DNA of 64,000 bases, from contig OZ253476.1 in NCBI GenBank assembly GCA_965261795.1, forward strand, positions 4,216,001 through 4,280,000, written 5' to 3'. Shown here in pieces: positions 1-8,223 of the stretch (position 1 is its first letter; every line of letters begins with the position of its first letter). Position numbers and translations under genes: made by a program. This stretch comes from CBDCFV01 sp965261795 (GTDB lineage: Bacteria > Chloroflexota > Dehalococcoidia > Lucifugimonadales > UBA3495). The notes under the pieces were generated by a model, which saw only the letters and a program-made list of their open reading frames with translations, searched no databases and was not told the DNA's origin.

Positions 1-480
1 CACCACCTGTTCACCGGGTGCCCGGGATATAAAGGGGCCAGGAAAGGACAGGATAACGCCCACGTTACCTACAAAGGAACTGGGCTTGGCGTAAAGGTAG
101 GTGGCGCCCATCGACATCATGTACCCGCCGCTGGCCACGATGTCGTTCATGATAATGACTACGGGTTTCCTTTCCCGCAACTTCCGAGTCTCAAAGTACA
201 GTTGTTCGCTGGCCGCCGCGCCTCCACCGGGGCTGTTCAGGCGTATGAATACGCCCTTTATGGAGTCGTCGCGCCCTGCATATTGCAGAAACTCGCTGAT
301 TACGAACGCGGAGTTGTCGTTGATAATGGTGAACGGGATATCTATGACAGCGATCTTGGGCTTACCCGGAAATACATAGAAGAAAACCATGACGCCCAGC
401 ACAATACCCAACCCGGCAAGCACCGGACCAGCAATATACCAGCGAGAAACCGCGCGCCACATATCTTCCAATCTATACAT
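1..480 (-). CDS. SppA-like S49 signal peptide peptidase, membrane-anchored (3' end cut by window edge)
   Basis: The reading frame opens at an ATG at 480 and stays open to the window edge, giving 160 residues. Residues about 16-37 form one hydrophobic membrane segment. The rest follows the S49/ClpP-like fold: an IDIPFTIIN strand, the LNSPGGGAAAS loop (residues 82-91) and the VASGGYM segment, where S117 matches the SppA nucleophile. S49 proteases of this type cleave residual signal peptides or other proteins in the membrane. The catalytic lysine cannot be judged because the C-terminal part lies outside the window. The short membrane-anchored form resembles the single-domain SppA/SohB-like group rather than the double-domain E. 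coli SppA. The family call is solid; the substrate is unknown. Confidence 0.85.
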   Translation of the reverse strand, partial: MYRLEDMWRAVSRWYIAGPVLAGLGIVLGVMVFFYVFPGKPKIAVIDIPFTIINDNSAFVISEFLQYAGRDDSIKGVFIRLNSPGGGAAASEQLYFETRKLRERKPVVIIMNDIVASGGYMMSMGATYLYAKPSSFVGNVGVILSFPGPFISRAPGEQVV

Positions 481-673
481 ATCTCAGGCACATACGCATA
501 TCAACACGTTGCTTGGATTCTTATTGGTCAATACCGATGAATCATACTCTTTTCCAGAGAGTCCACCAATGTGAAGTCGATGGACATCATACGGACGGCC
601 TATCTAAGTGTCAACCGAATGTTGAGTCGGGAACAGGGCCCTCTCGTTCAATGAGAAGGAAAACACCATGTAG

Positions 674-2455
674 TCAGGATTCATCCAAATACACAAACCG
701 GAGCTTGGGGATGGTCATGGGCACTAAGTGATATCCCTTGACACTGGGCTTGATCAAGACTTTACTTTCGGTGCTGTGCCAGAGCGGGACCCATGGGGCA
801 TCGTCCACTATCAATTGCTCGATCCGGTTGTATTGCTCGAAGCGGGCCGCTTGGTCCTGCTCGGTGCGGGCCGCCTCCAACAGAGAGTCCACTTCCCTGT
901 TGTTATAGTTCATCCAGTTGTTATCGCTTTGGCTATGGAACATTATGTCCAGGAAGTTCTGCGGGTCCGGGTAGTCGGCGCTCCAAGTGAGAGTAAACAT
1001 CTGGAAGCGCTTCCTGTGAACGTCCTGCAAAAAAGTGGCCCACTCGGTCTGCTGGATTTCCGCATCGATGCCCAGAACGTCCTGCCAAGTCTTGAGCATC
1101 GCTTGCAAGTCCAGTCCTACGCTGGCGCCGAAGTTGCCTGCGACGGATATAGTCACAGACGGGAAGTTCTCCAGGTCGCCCCCATATTTCGACTCCACCA
1201 GCAACTGTTTGGCCTTGTCGGGATTGAATTCATAGCCGCGAAGGTCCGGGTTGTACGAGGGGAATCCAGGGGGAATAATCCCTTTTGCAGGCACAACCGA
1301 GTCTTCCATGACTTTGGTTGCGATCTCTCGTTTGTCAATGGCGTAGTTCAAAGCCTGCCGGACCTTCACATCATCGAAGGGTTCCTGCTCGAAGTTCATA
1401 GCGATGAAAGAGACGCTAAAACCGGGCGGCGCGGTGGCAAGCTCGGTGCTGAGCGGATTGGCCGGGTCCTGCACCCTTTCCAAGTCCGTCAACCCAAGTC
1501 CGGTAATATCAATTTCGTCGTTCTCGTACATCAACATGGCGTCGCCGCCGCTGAGGATGAACTCCACCTCGTCCAAAAACGGGGGGCCCAAGTGATAGTG
1601 CTCATTGCGGGACAGGACTATGGCCTCACCCACGTCATACCGTTCCAGCCGGAATGGGCCGGTCCCGTTGGGCTGGAAAATCCAATTGTCATCATCGCCT
1701 TCAACGTTCCCCCGGTCCAGGACAAATCCGGTCGGATAGGTCAGCTTGGCTATGAAATATGACTTGGGGGCGTCGATACTCAGCTCCAGGGTGTGGTCGT
1801 CTACGACTCGCAACCCCGTTATAGACTCAGACTCCCCGTTGAGCTTGTCGGACACACCAACCACGTCGCCAAGGTAAAGGTCCGTCACGGGAGATTCGGT
1901 TAGGGGGTCGGCGGCCCGCTCCAACGACCAACGGAAGTCCTCGGCAGTAACCGGTGTCCCGTCGTGAAACTTGGCGTCTTCCTGTAACCTGAAAGTAAAC
2001 ACCCGTCCGCCAGGGCTTATGTCCCACTCTTTCGCCAAATCAGGAACGATTTCTATAGAGGGGTCAATAGTCACCAGCCCGCCGAACACTTCGTTGACTA
2101 TGGCCGCCGCGAGATAGTCGGTGGTTATATGAGGGTCCAGTGTAGGAGGGTCGCTGAAAAGAAGCACCAGCCGCCCGCCTTGGGAGCCCATGGCCGGTTC
2201 GGTGGGAACCGCTTCAGGAGCAGCTTGTGCAGGTTCGGTCGTTTCAGGGACAACTTCGGGAGCCGCCTGTGTGGATTCGGCTTCCTTGGTCGCTGCCTCG
2301 GGGGTAACTTGTGCAGATTCGACTTGTTCCGGAGCCGCCTCCGGCGGCGCGGAGCACGCAGACAACAGCATCACGCTCATGACAAGCGCCATAAGTAACA
2401 AGATAGCCCTGGAAATCTTGTTCACTCCAACGTTCCGCCGCAACATCGCTTTCAC
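674..2455 (-). CDS. ABC transporter substrate-binding lipoprotein, family 5 (peptide/oligopeptide type)
   Basis: A 593-residue protein. The N-terminus has a basic stretch, a hydrophobic core and the lipobox LLSAC, so it should be secreted and lipid-anchored. A low-complexity Pro/Ala/Glu/Thr linker follows (about residues 35-92), then a full SBP family 5 domain. Recognisable parts are the LVLLFSDPPTLDPH entry, the EWDISPGGRVFTFRLQEDAKFHDGTPVTAEDF block and the C-terminal WSADYPDPQNFL region. These proteins deliver peptides, nickel or other small solutes to Dpp/Opp-type permeases. No permease or ATPase gene is next to it, so it is an orphan here and its solute cannot be named. A second family 5 protein at 34305-36257 has its own permeases. 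Confidence 0.92.
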   Translation of the reverse strand: MKAMLRRNVGVNKISRAILLLMALVMSVMLLSACSAPPEAAPEQVESAQVTPEAATKEAESTQAAPEVVPETTEPAQAAPEAVPTEPAMGSQGGRLVLLFSDPPTLDPHITTDYLAAAIVNEVFGGLVTIDPSIEIVPDLAKEWDISPGGRVFTFRLQEDAKFHDGTPVTAEDFRWSLERAADPLTESPVTDLYLGDVVGVSDKLNGESESITGLRVVDDHTLELSIDAPKSYFIAKLTYPTGFVLDRGNVEGDDDNWIFQPNGTGPFRLERYDVGEAIVLSRNEHYHLGPPFLDEVEFILSGGDAMLMYENDEIDITGLGLTDLERVQDPANPLSTELATAPPGFSVSFIAMNFEQEPFDDVKVRQALNYAIDKREIATKVMEDSVVPAKGIIPPGFPSYNPDLRGYEFNPDKAKQLLVESKYGGDLENFPSVTISVAGNFGASVGLDLQAMLKTWQDVLGIDAEIQQTEWATFLQDVHRKRFQMFTLTWSADYPDPQNFLDIMFHSQSDNNWMNYNNREVDSLLEAARTEQDQAARFEQYNRIEQLIVDDAPWVPLWHSTESKVLIKPSVKGYHLVPMTIPKLRFVYLDES

Positions 2456-2639
2456 ATTCCTGCCATCGTCGTTTGACTTTCCCAGTTTACGCCTCTTACA
2501 CGCGAACTGGATGTATTAATGACAAGCGAAGCTGGACGATTTGGAGCGAGATGGACGCCTTTGCAAACCTGCTCGGAAAGTCGCCCTGTATCAACACCAC
2601 AATGATGTTTGCGACGGGGTCAAGGGTTTTCAGCACATT

Positions 2640-2681
2640 GTTGAGGAAACGGCAAACACCGTTGAGGAAACGGCAAACACC
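2640..2681. repeat. exact 21-bp tandem duplication
   Basis: The unit GTTGAGGAAACGGCAAACAC plus C occurs twice in immediate succession (2640-2660 and 2661-2681). It lies in the noncoding gap 2456-2749 between the binding protein and tRNA-Gln. No function is evident. It is probably a replication-slippage product. Confidence 0.8.
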
Positions 2682-2749
2682 AAAACGGGGAACAAGACCG
2701 GCATGCGACGATCTTTCAGATATCGCACCGGCCACAAGCATTTCGAAGT

Positions 2750-2823
2750 TGGCTGGGGATCCAGGATTCGAACCTGGGATACCTGATCCAGAGTCAGGCG
2801 TCTTACCACTAGACTAATCCCCA
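2750..2823 (-). tRNA. tRNA-Gln (anticodon CUG)
   Basis: On the minus strand the sequence runs from TGGGGAT at the 5' end to ATCCCCA, a discriminator G and an encoded CCA. The anticodon arm is CCTGA-CTCTGGA-TCAGG, which puts CUG at positions 34-36 and so reads CAG (Gln). The T arm contains GGTTCGAATCC. The D arm is TAGTCTAGTGGTAAGA. All four arms pair. The gene is single, with no adjacent tRNA. Confidence 0.95.
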
Positions 2824-2895
2824 TCAGAAGGAGGCCGCGGGCCGGTTGCATATATGCAAAAATGAATCTGTGCCCTTATACGGCCTGTATAGTTT

Positions 2896-2925
2896 ATGGT
2901 ATTCACCGCACGATGGGGCTGTCAA
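2896..2925 (-). promoter_or_regulatory. candidate sigma-70 promoter for tRNA-Gln
   Basis: Read on the minus strand: TTGACA at 2925-2920, an 18-bp spacer, then TACCAT at 2901-2896. It lies about 70 bp upstream of the tRNA 5' end. The -35 is perfect. The -10 is weak and the spacer is one base long, so this is a candidate only. Confidence 0.4.
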
Positions 2926-3121
2926 GAGAGGGAACCAACTCCAACGGAGGTCGCCGGCGTCAAGTTGCTTAAACCGTCTTTCCAAATACGAAAAACGCCT
3001 GACGGAACTATAACCTGCAATTCGTTCCAGCGTCGTAACTTTGTTATCATTTCCAGTCGGCAAGCACTTCGTTTAGCGGTGCATATAACCAAAAACGCCA
3101 TTCGACGCGAATGTAACAGGA

Positions 3122-3150
3122 TTGACACGCTTCGGTGCGGCCAATATGAT
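3122..3150 (+). promoter_or_regulatory. near-consensus sigma-70 promoter of the Lrp/AsnC gene
   Basis: TTGACA (3122-3127), 17-bp spacer, TATGAT (3145-3150). Transcription would start near 3157, which leaves a leader of about 37 nt. This site lies inside the longest possible ORF (which opens at 3122) and argues for the downstream ATG at 3194 as the true start. Confidence 0.7.
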
Positions 3151-3164
3151 GATTCGTGTCAAAC

Positions 3165-3179
3165 TAGTATATATTACTA
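3165..3179. promoter_or_regulatory. 15-bp palindrome, candidate Lrp/AsnC operator
   Basis: TAGTATATATTACTA is a perfect inverted repeat (TAGTA-N5-TACTA). It lies just downstream of the predicted transcription start and 14 bp before the start codon of the Lrp/AsnC gene. Lrp/AsnC proteins usually bind AT-rich palindromes of about this size and often repress their own gene. The position fits autoregulation; the binding itself is inference. Confidence 0.5.
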
Positions 3180-3193
3180 CGGAGAGAGTCATA

Positions 3194-3634
3194 ATGGACG
3201 AACTCGACCGCAGAATCATCAGCCTTTTGCAAATGGATGGCCGGGCGTCCAACGCCAAAATCGCGAGAGAGGTCGGCGTTAGCGAAGGGACAGTACGCCG
3301 GCGGTTGCGGCGGCTGATCCAGGAAGACGTAGTCAAAGTCGTCGCGGTACCGAACTTGGAAAAGTTGGGGTACGCTACCACCGCACTGATAGGGTTGCAG
3401 ACTGGCCCAGGGAAATCGGACACCGTGGCGGAATCCATTGCCGGGTTGGAAGAGGCGCATTACGTCGCCATCACCACTGGAGCTTACGACGTCTTCATCT
3501 GGGCTGGGTTGGAATCTGCGGAAAGCTTGGGCACCTTCCTACGGACCAAAATAGGCGTAATCGACGGGGTGCAACGAACCGAGACCTTCGTAAACCTGGC
3601 CATAAAGAAGCGCACCTACGGCCTGGTCCTGTAG
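3194..3634 (+). CDS. Lrp/AsnC family transcriptional regulator
   Basis: A 146-residue protein. The N-terminal winged helix-turn-helix covers MDELDRRIISLLQMDGRASN and the VGVSEGTVRRRLRRL recognition region (about residues 1-55). It is followed by the RAM/ligand-binding domain with the hallmark VTTGAYDVF-type strand, here ITTGAYDVFIWAG. The start at 3194 is preceded by GGAGAGAG and lies downstream of a strong promoter and a palindrome. This family responds to amino acids or other small molecules and works as dimers or octamers. Its target genes are not shown by the sequence. The neighbours do not form an obvious regulon, and autoregulation is the most likely role visible here. Confidence 0.9.
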   Translation: MDELDRRIISLLQMDGRASNAKIAREVGVSEGTVRRRLRRLIQEDVVKVVAVPNLEKLGYATTALIGLQTGPGKSDTVAESIAGLEEAHYVAITTGAYDVFIWAGLESAESLGTFLRTKIGVIDGVQRTETFVNLAIKKRTYGLVL

Positions 3635-3739
3635 ACAGGCCTTCGCGCTTGGTTGCGGTGCGGCAAAAGCAGCTTGTCGCTTCTACAGCCTAAGAGAAGC
3701 AGCCGCGCGGCTAGTGCACCGCGCACGCCAGGTTCCTTA

Positions 3740-3767
3740 TTGCAAACCGGCGGCCCTATGCTATAAT
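3740..3767 (+). promoter_or_regulatory. sigma-70 promoter of the ferredoxin gene
   Basis: TTGCAA (3740-3745), 16-bp spacer, TATAAT (3762-3767). The -10 matches consensus exactly. Transcription would begin near 3774, about 70 nt before the ferredoxin start codon. Confidence 0.6.
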
Positions 3768-3846
3768 TTTCCGTGCGAGCCAGTCTCGCCAAGCACCTGA
3801 CCAGAATTAATCTGAACAAGAAATAAAGACAAAGGAGCAGAGGAGG

Positions 3847-4116
3847 ATGACCTATATCATTACGGAACCCTGCGTCGGCGTCAAAGACTCCGCGTGCGTA
3901 GACGTCTGCCCAGTGGACTGCATCTACACCCGCGACGAAGACGACATGTACTTCATCAGCCCCGACGAATGTATTGACTGCGCCGCTTGTGAGCCGGTCT
4001 GCCCGGTGACGGCAATCTTCGCTGAAGACGCCACTCCTCCTCAGTGGGCTTCTTACATTGCGATGAACTACGATTACTTCACTAACAACGATCCATCGGA
4101 CCTGAAGCGAAAGTAG
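3847..4116 (+). CDS. bacterial-type ferredoxin with two Fe-S clusters (7Fe/8Fe type)
   Basis: An 89-residue soluble electron carrier. The cysteine pattern is C9-x7-C17-x3-C21-x3-C25 in the first half and C42xxC45xxC48xxxC52-P in the second. This spacing matches the Azotobacter FdI-like seven-iron group, with one 3Fe-4S and one 4Fe-4S cluster. An 8Fe state cannot be excluded because C25 is an extra cysteine. A strong ribosome site (GGAGCAGAGGAGG) precedes the ATG, and a promoter lies at 3740-3767. The gene stands alone and ends at a bidirectional terminator. Possible partners are the flavin- or F420-dependent enzymes found elsewhere in the window; that is inference. Confidence 0.93.
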   Translation: MTYIITEPCVGVKDSACVDVCPVDCIYTRDEDDMYFISPDECIDCAACEPVCPVTAIFAEDATPPQWASYIAMNYDYFTNNDPSDLKRK

Positions 4117-4149
4117 ACCGTACCCGGCAGTTCCTTCCTTCGCAAAAAT

Positions 4150-4186
4150 AAAAACCCCTTGAAAGCATGTACTTCAAGGGGTTTTT
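4150..4186. terminator. bidirectional rho-independent terminator
   Basis: AAAAACCCCTTGAA, a 9-nt loop, then TTCAAGGGGTTTTT. The stem is 14 bp, with an A-tract on one side and a T-tract on the other. It sits between the converging ferredoxin (+) and HemQ-like (-) genes and can serve both. Confidence 0.9.
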
Positions 4187-4256
4187 ATCGTGGTTCAGCA
4201 TTTCACTAATCCAATGCCTTGTTGCACCACGCTTCTTCCGCCTCATTCAGCGCGAT

Positions 4257-4952
4257 TCACCCCAAGTCGTCCAAGCAGTCCTGCAGCGGCTTGTTGATAC
4301 AGGTAAAGATGGGCGTGTCTCTCTCTGTGTAAGGGCGGGCCTCCGACTCCCTCAGGTCGGTCACCAAGTCAAGGAAATTCGCCGGGTCATCCGTCTCGAA
4401 CCCCAGAACAAACTCCTGGTCGTCCAAGCCAAACGAGTACGCGGTGCTGATCTTAACGTCTGGGTATTTGTGGCCAATGGTGAAATGCTCGCTCATCATC
4501 CGTTGCCGTTCGTCCAAGGGTAGTTGGTACCACTCGTGGGTCTTTACAAACGGGTATAGGAACAGGTACTTCCTTCCGATTATCCGCATGGTCGAGGTAG
4601 TCCCCTCTTGCCCTTCGTGCCGGTGGGTGTCCACGTAAGGAGACCGTCTGGTCATGGCCAGGAACGACTGGGGCACCTGAAGGTATGCCCCCAACCGGGT
4701 GTTGTTCAACTGGGCCAGCAAGCGGTTGATCGGTTCCAGGGTGGGGCAGATCTTCCATAACAACAGATCGACGTCGCCCCTGGTTCCCACCAAGCTGTAG
4801 CTGGCAGAAGTGACTTGGTCTGAGAACTCCGACACCACCGCGGCGAACTCAGCCTTGCTATCGGCCCTTTCCTGTGGCGGCAACCGGCGCCACTCCGGGG
4901 CCACCTTGAAAAAAGTGTACTTGACGAAGTCCCGTCTTCCGTCCTGGAGCAT
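4257..4952 (-). CDS. hemQ: HemQ-type coproheme decarboxylase (chlorite dismutase family)
   Basis: A 231-residue protein of the chlorite dismutase-like fold. The C-terminal half shows family signatures: FLYPFVKTHEWYQLP (Y133 matches the radical-forming Tyr of HemQ), the MMSEHFTIGHKYP helix with H156 as the expected proximal heme ligand, and the TAYSFGLDDQEFVLGFETD block. HemQ turns coproheme III into heme b, the last step of the coproporphyrin-dependent heme route used by Gram-positive-type bacteria. True chlorite dismutases carry a distal Arg and are usually acquired with perchlorate genes, which are absent here. No other heme gene is adjacent. The HemQ assignment is therefore by sequence type, with the enzyme class more certain than the exact reaction. 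Confidence 0.82.
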   Translation of the reverse strand: MLQDGRRDFVKYTFFKVAPEWRRLPPQERADSKAEFAAVVSEFSDQVTSASYSLVGTRGDVDLLLWKICPTLEPINRLLAQLNNTRLGAYLQVPQSFLAMTRRSPYVDTHRHEGQEGTTSTMRIIGRKYLFLYPFVKTHEWYQLPLDERQRMMSEHFTIGHKYPDVKISTAYSFGLDDQEFVLGFETDDPANFLDLVTDLRESEARPYTERDTPIFTCINKPLQDCLDDLG

Positions 4953-5115
4953 TCCTTACGTCCTTATAACCGCACAAAGTTGGAGCCCGCGGCGGCATCG
5001 CAATGATAGCAACCTTCCTCAGCGGCTGACAACGCCGCAATGCTTAATAGGTGATACAATCTTTTTCAACGAGCGACTGACACTCTCGCTGATAATGGCT
5101 TAAAGAGGTGAAACC

Positions 5116-6066
5116 ATGGTGGCAGTGGGTACAGCGGCGTTCACTTACGAAGTAGCCGAGGGCTGGGGAACATTGCCCGACGGCTGGTCATTCAAAGAGG
5201 CTGCGGCGGTGGGCGTAGACGCCAAGGATAACGTTTACGTGTTCAACCGTGGGGAACATCCCGTGATAGTATTCGACCGGGAAGGCAACTTCCTCAAGTC
5301 CTGGGGCGAAGGGGTCTTTCCCAGGGCCCACGGCGTTACCATGGGGCCGGACGACACAATCTATTTGACCGACGACGCTGACCACACGGTGCGGCACTGC
5401 ACGTTGGACGGCAAGATATTAATGACCCTCGGTGTCAGCGGGACTCCCGCTCCCTTCATGAGCGGCGACCCCTTCAACCGGTGCACTCACGTCGCCATCG
5501 ACCCGGCCAACGGCGACCTGTATATCTCCGACGGCTACGGCAACGCCCGGGTGCACAAGTATTCTCCCGACGGCAAGCTGCTGTTCTCTTGGGGAGAGTC
5601 TGGCACTGGGCCGGGGCAATTCAACATTGCCCACAACGTCGCCACCGACAAGGACGGATGGGTATACGTCGCCGACCGGGAGAACCAGCGCATCCAAGTA
5701 TTCGACCGCAACGGCAAGTTTGAGACCCAGTGGGTCAATATGGCCAAACCCTGCGGCCTGTACATCGACCAGTCGGGCGAGCAGCGCATCTACGTGGGCG
5801 AGCTCGGCGTAGCCATAGGCCCCAACAGCGACGCTTTCGGCCTCGGTCCCCGCGTAAGCATCCTCGATATCAAGGGCAACACCCTGGCTTGGCTGGGCGA
5901 CGGGCCGCAGAGCGAGGAGCCGGGGAGGTTCATCGCCCCCCACGGCATCTGCATTGACTCCCACGGCGACATTTACGTAGGCGAAGTGTCCTGGACCAAC
6001 ACTGGCAGTAAGCTGGATCCGCCGCGGGAGGTCCGCTCGCTGCAGAAATTAGTGAAGAAAGGCTAA
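5116..6066 (+). CDS. NHL-repeat six-bladed beta-propeller protein
   Basis: A 316-residue protein made of repeated NHL blades. Typical units are GVDAKDNVYVFNRGEHPVIVFDREGNFLKSWG, HGVTMGPDDTIYLTD and VATDKDGWVYVADRENQRIQVFDRNGKF. NHL propellers bind proteins or ligands, and some are lyases such as peptidyl-alpha-hydroxyglycine amidating lyase. No catalytic set can be assigned by eye, and no signal peptide is present, so a cytoplasmic location is likely. GAGGTG precedes the ATG. The PaREP1/HEPN gene follows after 6 bp, so the two are probably cotranscribed. Function is unknown beyond the fold. Confidence 0.88.
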   Translation: MVAVGTAAFTYEVAEGWGTLPDGWSFKEAAAVGVDAKDNVYVFNRGEHPVIVFDREGNFLKSWGEGVFPRAHGVTMGPDDTIYLTDDADHTVRHCTLDGKILMTLGVSGTPAPFMSGDPFNRCTHVAIDPANGDLYISDGYGNARVHKYSPDGKLLFSWGESGTGPGQFNIAHNVATDKDGWVYVADRENQRIQVFDRNGKFETQWVNMAKPCGLYIDQSGEQRIYVGELGVAIGPNSDAFGLGPRVSILDIKGNTLAWLGDGPQSEEPGRFIAPHGICIDSHGDIYVGEVSWTNTGSKLDPPREVRSLQKLVKKG

Positions 6067-6072
6067 CGTGCC

Positions 6073-6477
6073 GTGACTCACTTGCACACCACGGGACCTT
6101 ATGACCCTGCTGCCGTGGAGGATTACCTGCGGCAAGCCCGTGATTTCCTGGGTAAAAGCCGGGAATATTCGGCTGCCGGTGACCTGCATCAAGCCTCGGA
6201 GAAAGGATGGGGTGCGGCGGCGTGGATGGCCAAGGCCGTCGCAGAGACCCAAGGCTGGGAGTATGAACGGCATGAGCAGTTTAACGTTGTACTGAATAAC
6301 GCCCGGGCTTTGACTGGCGACGGCCGTTTGCCCGGGCTCCGCAGCATAGCCGGCACCCTTCACGGGAACTTTTACACCCGGAAACGGTTCCTAGATGTTG
6401 ATAGTGTCAGGATGGACTTGGAACGCATCGCGGAATTGCTGGATATACTGGGACCGCTGACCCACGCCGGCGGTTAG
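6073..6477 (+). CDS. PaREP1/HEPN-like small helical protein
   Basis: A 134-residue all-helical protein with a GTG start. The YLRQARDFLGKSREYSAAGD helix, the QASEKGWGAAAWMAKAVAE helix and the later LHGNFYTRKR segment match the PaREP1-like group of HEPN-fold proteins, best known from archaea. A paralogue with the same landmarks is at 10776, where it is broken by insertion sequences. HEPN proteins often act as RNases or as partners of nucleotidyltransferases. The canonical Rx4-6H RNase motif is not clear here, so activity should not be assumed. The gene follows the NHL gene by 6 bp. No toxin or antitoxin partner is evident. Confidence 0.65.
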   Translation: MTHLHTTGPYDPAAVEDYLRQARDFLGKSREYSAAGDLHQASEKGWGAAAWMAKAVAETQGWEYERHEQFNVVLNNARALTGDGRLPGLRSIAGTLHGNFYTRKRFLDVDSVRMDLERIAELLDILGPLTHAGG

Positions 6478-6521
6478 GAAGGCGGCCACCACCACTTCAA
6501 CCCTACTTCAAGGAGCCGCGA

Positions 6522-7397
6522 ATGGCTCAAGACGTGATCGCGATCATTTGCGATTGCGACTCGACACTATGCCCGGACACAACCACGCGGTTAGTCAGAG
6601 ACCTTGGCATCGACCCGAAGGTTTTCTGGAACTGGGATGTTAATGCGTTGGTGGGCAGCGGCTGGGATCATACTCTGGCATATCTACACAAGCTGTTGGA
6701 CATCACCAGCGAGCGGCTCATCGATCCGCTGAGCAAGCAACGGATGGAGGCTATCGGCCAAACGGTGGAGTTTTATCCGGGTGCCCTTGACTTCGTGGAA
6801 CGGCTCCGAAGCAAACTGAACGGCAACCAGGAGTACCGCGACGCCGGGCTTTCAATCGAATGGTACATCGTGAGCAGCGGCATCGAGGATATCCTGAGGG
6901 CAACCCCGCTTGGCAGACTGACCACAGACGTCTTCGGATGCGCGTTTGAATACGGCCTCAACGGGCGTGCCGTCACAGTAAAACGGTCGGTGACATTCAC
7001 AGAAAAGACCAAGTTCGTCTACGCTATCTGCAAGGGCATCACAGGCGACGAACTACGGCGGCGGCCTTACCGTGTCAACGACGCGATGAAGCAGGAAGAC
7101 CGCAGGGTGCCCTTCCGGAACATGGTGTATATCGGCGACGGGCCCAGCGACATTCCCTGCTTTTCCATGATAAAAAACTTCAACGGCCATGCCGTCGGGG
7201 TCTGGCCCCCGGAAGACGCGGAACTGAAGAAGTCCTACGAACTGGCCCAAGGAGACCGGCTGACCGTGGGCCCTTACAAAGCCGACTACCAGGAAGGAAG
7301 CGACCTGTTTCGAATGTTGTGGCGCATCGTGGAGGGAATAGCCAACTCCATGTTGGAAGAACGCCAGCACCAGTTCAGGTCATCACCCAGCCACTGA
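6522..7397 (+). CDS. HAD-superfamily phosphatase
   Basis: A 291-residue HAD hydrolase. Motif I is DCDST at residues 11-15, with the nucleophile D11 and the acid/base D13. Motif II is the VSSGI segment near residue 122. Motif IV is YIGDGPSDIPCF near residues 202-213, with the Mg-binding aspartates. A helical cap lies between motifs I and II. The arrangement is like phosphoserine phosphatase-type HADs, but the substrate is not indicated. AAGGAG precedes the ATG. The gene lies between a PaREP1 protein and ComB, itself a phosphatase; whether they share a pathway is open. Confidence 0.85.
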   Translation: MAQDVIAIICDCDSTLCPDTTTRLVRDLGIDPKVFWNWDVNALVGSGWDHTLAYLHKLLDITSERLIDPLSKQRMEAIGQTVEFYPGALDFVERLRSKLNGNQEYRDAGLSIEWYIVSSGIEDILRATPLGRLTTDVFGCAFEYGLNGRAVTVKRSVTFTEKTKFVYAICKGITGDELRRRPYRVNDAMKQEDRRVPFRNMVYIGDGPSDIPCFSMIKNFNGHAVGVWPPEDAELKKSYELAQGDRLTVGPYKADYQEGSDLFRMLWRIVEGIANSMLEERQHQFRSSPSH

Positions 7398-7467
7398 TCG
7401 GGTGTCTAACTTCAGTATGCCCCGGGGTCGGGAACTTCTATTTGGACCATAAACTCAGGAGATACGC

Positions 7468-8163
7468 ATGGAAATAAGGTTGGGCAGTCTGGTGCGGGAC
7501 GCCAGGGAGGCGGAGGGAACGGCCATCATCATCGACGTCTTCCGGGCATTCACCACCGCGGCTATCGCCTTTCATAACGGCGCCCGTGAAATCGTACTGG
7601 TGGCCGAGGTCGAGGAGGCGTTGGAATTGCACCGGCGGGGCATTGGGGACCTGATTATGGGCGAGGTGGACGGCAAACGCCCCGACGGGTTCGACCACGG
7701 CAACTCTCCCCACGAGATAACCGGCGTGGACGTTGCAGGAAAGACATTAGTCCAGTCCACCAGGGCCGGAACTGTGGGGGTCGCCGCAGCGGCCGCCAAA
7801 GCGGAGAACATCTACCTTGGATCGTTCGTGGTGGCCGACGCTACGGTCCAAGCGATTCACCGCGACAACCCTGCGCTGGTATCCATTATTGCGATGGGAG
7901 ACCAAGGCCGGGCGCGGGCGGACGAAGACGAGCAGTGCGGGATTTACCTGCGAAACATCCTGGAAGGACGGCGTCCCGACATTCCCTCACTCCAGAACTT
8001 GATTATGCTGGGTGGCGCCACCCAAAAATTCTTCGATCCCGATCAACCCCAATTCCACCCGGAAGACGTCCCGTTGGCCTTGGAGGTCAGCAAGTACCCC
8101 TTCGCCATGAAAATACACCGGGAAGACGGGCTGCTGGTGGCCAGAAAAGAGTTGGTAGCGTAA
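7468..8163 (+). CDS. comB: 2-phosphosulfolactate phosphatase (ComB family)
   Basis: A 231-residue ComB-family protein. Family signatures are IDVFRAFTT (residues 22-30), the GEVDGKRPDGFDHGNSP stretch around residues 65-81, and the VQSTRAGT motif. In methanogens ComB removes phosphate from 2-phospho-3-sulfolactate during coenzyme M synthesis. In bacteria homologues occur in sulfolactate metabolism or have undefined substrates. No comA or comC homologue is in the window, so a coenzyme M pathway is not shown. A good Shine-Dalgarno site (AGGAGA) precedes the ATG. A terminator follows the gene. Confidence 0.8.
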   Translation: MEIRLGSLVRDAREAEGTAIIIDVFRAFTTAAIAFHNGAREIVLVAEVEEALELHRRGIGDLIMGEVDGKRPDGFDHGNSPHEITGVDVAGKTLVQSTRAGTVGVAAAAAKAENIYLGSFVVADATVQAIHRDNPALVSIIAMGDQGRARADEDEQCGIYLRNILEGRRPDIPSLQNLIMLGGATQKFFDPDQPQFHPEDVPLALEVSKYPFAMKIHREDGLLVARKELVA

Positions 8164-8187
8164 AGAGTCCTCTTACGGGACGGCAAG

Positions 8188-8220
8188 AAAAGGGCCGTCG
8201 CGATACGGGCGGCCCTTTCG
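8188..8220. terminator. rho-independent terminator between converging genes
   Basis: AAAAGGGCCGTC, a short loop, then GGGCGGCCCTTTCG. The GC stem is followed by a short T-run in the plus direction and preceded by AAAA for the minus direction. It separates comB (+) from the DAO oxidoreductase (-). Confidence 0.7.
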
Positions 8221-8223
8221 CTG

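Noticed and set aside
728..1762. 344-codon open frame on the plus strand
   Set aside because: It is antisense to the family 5 binding protein at 674-2455, whose domain motifs are clear.
3122..3193. Longer Lrp/AsnC start at 3122
   Set aside because: This stretch contains the -35/-10 promoter and operator-like palindrome, and homology begins at 3194.
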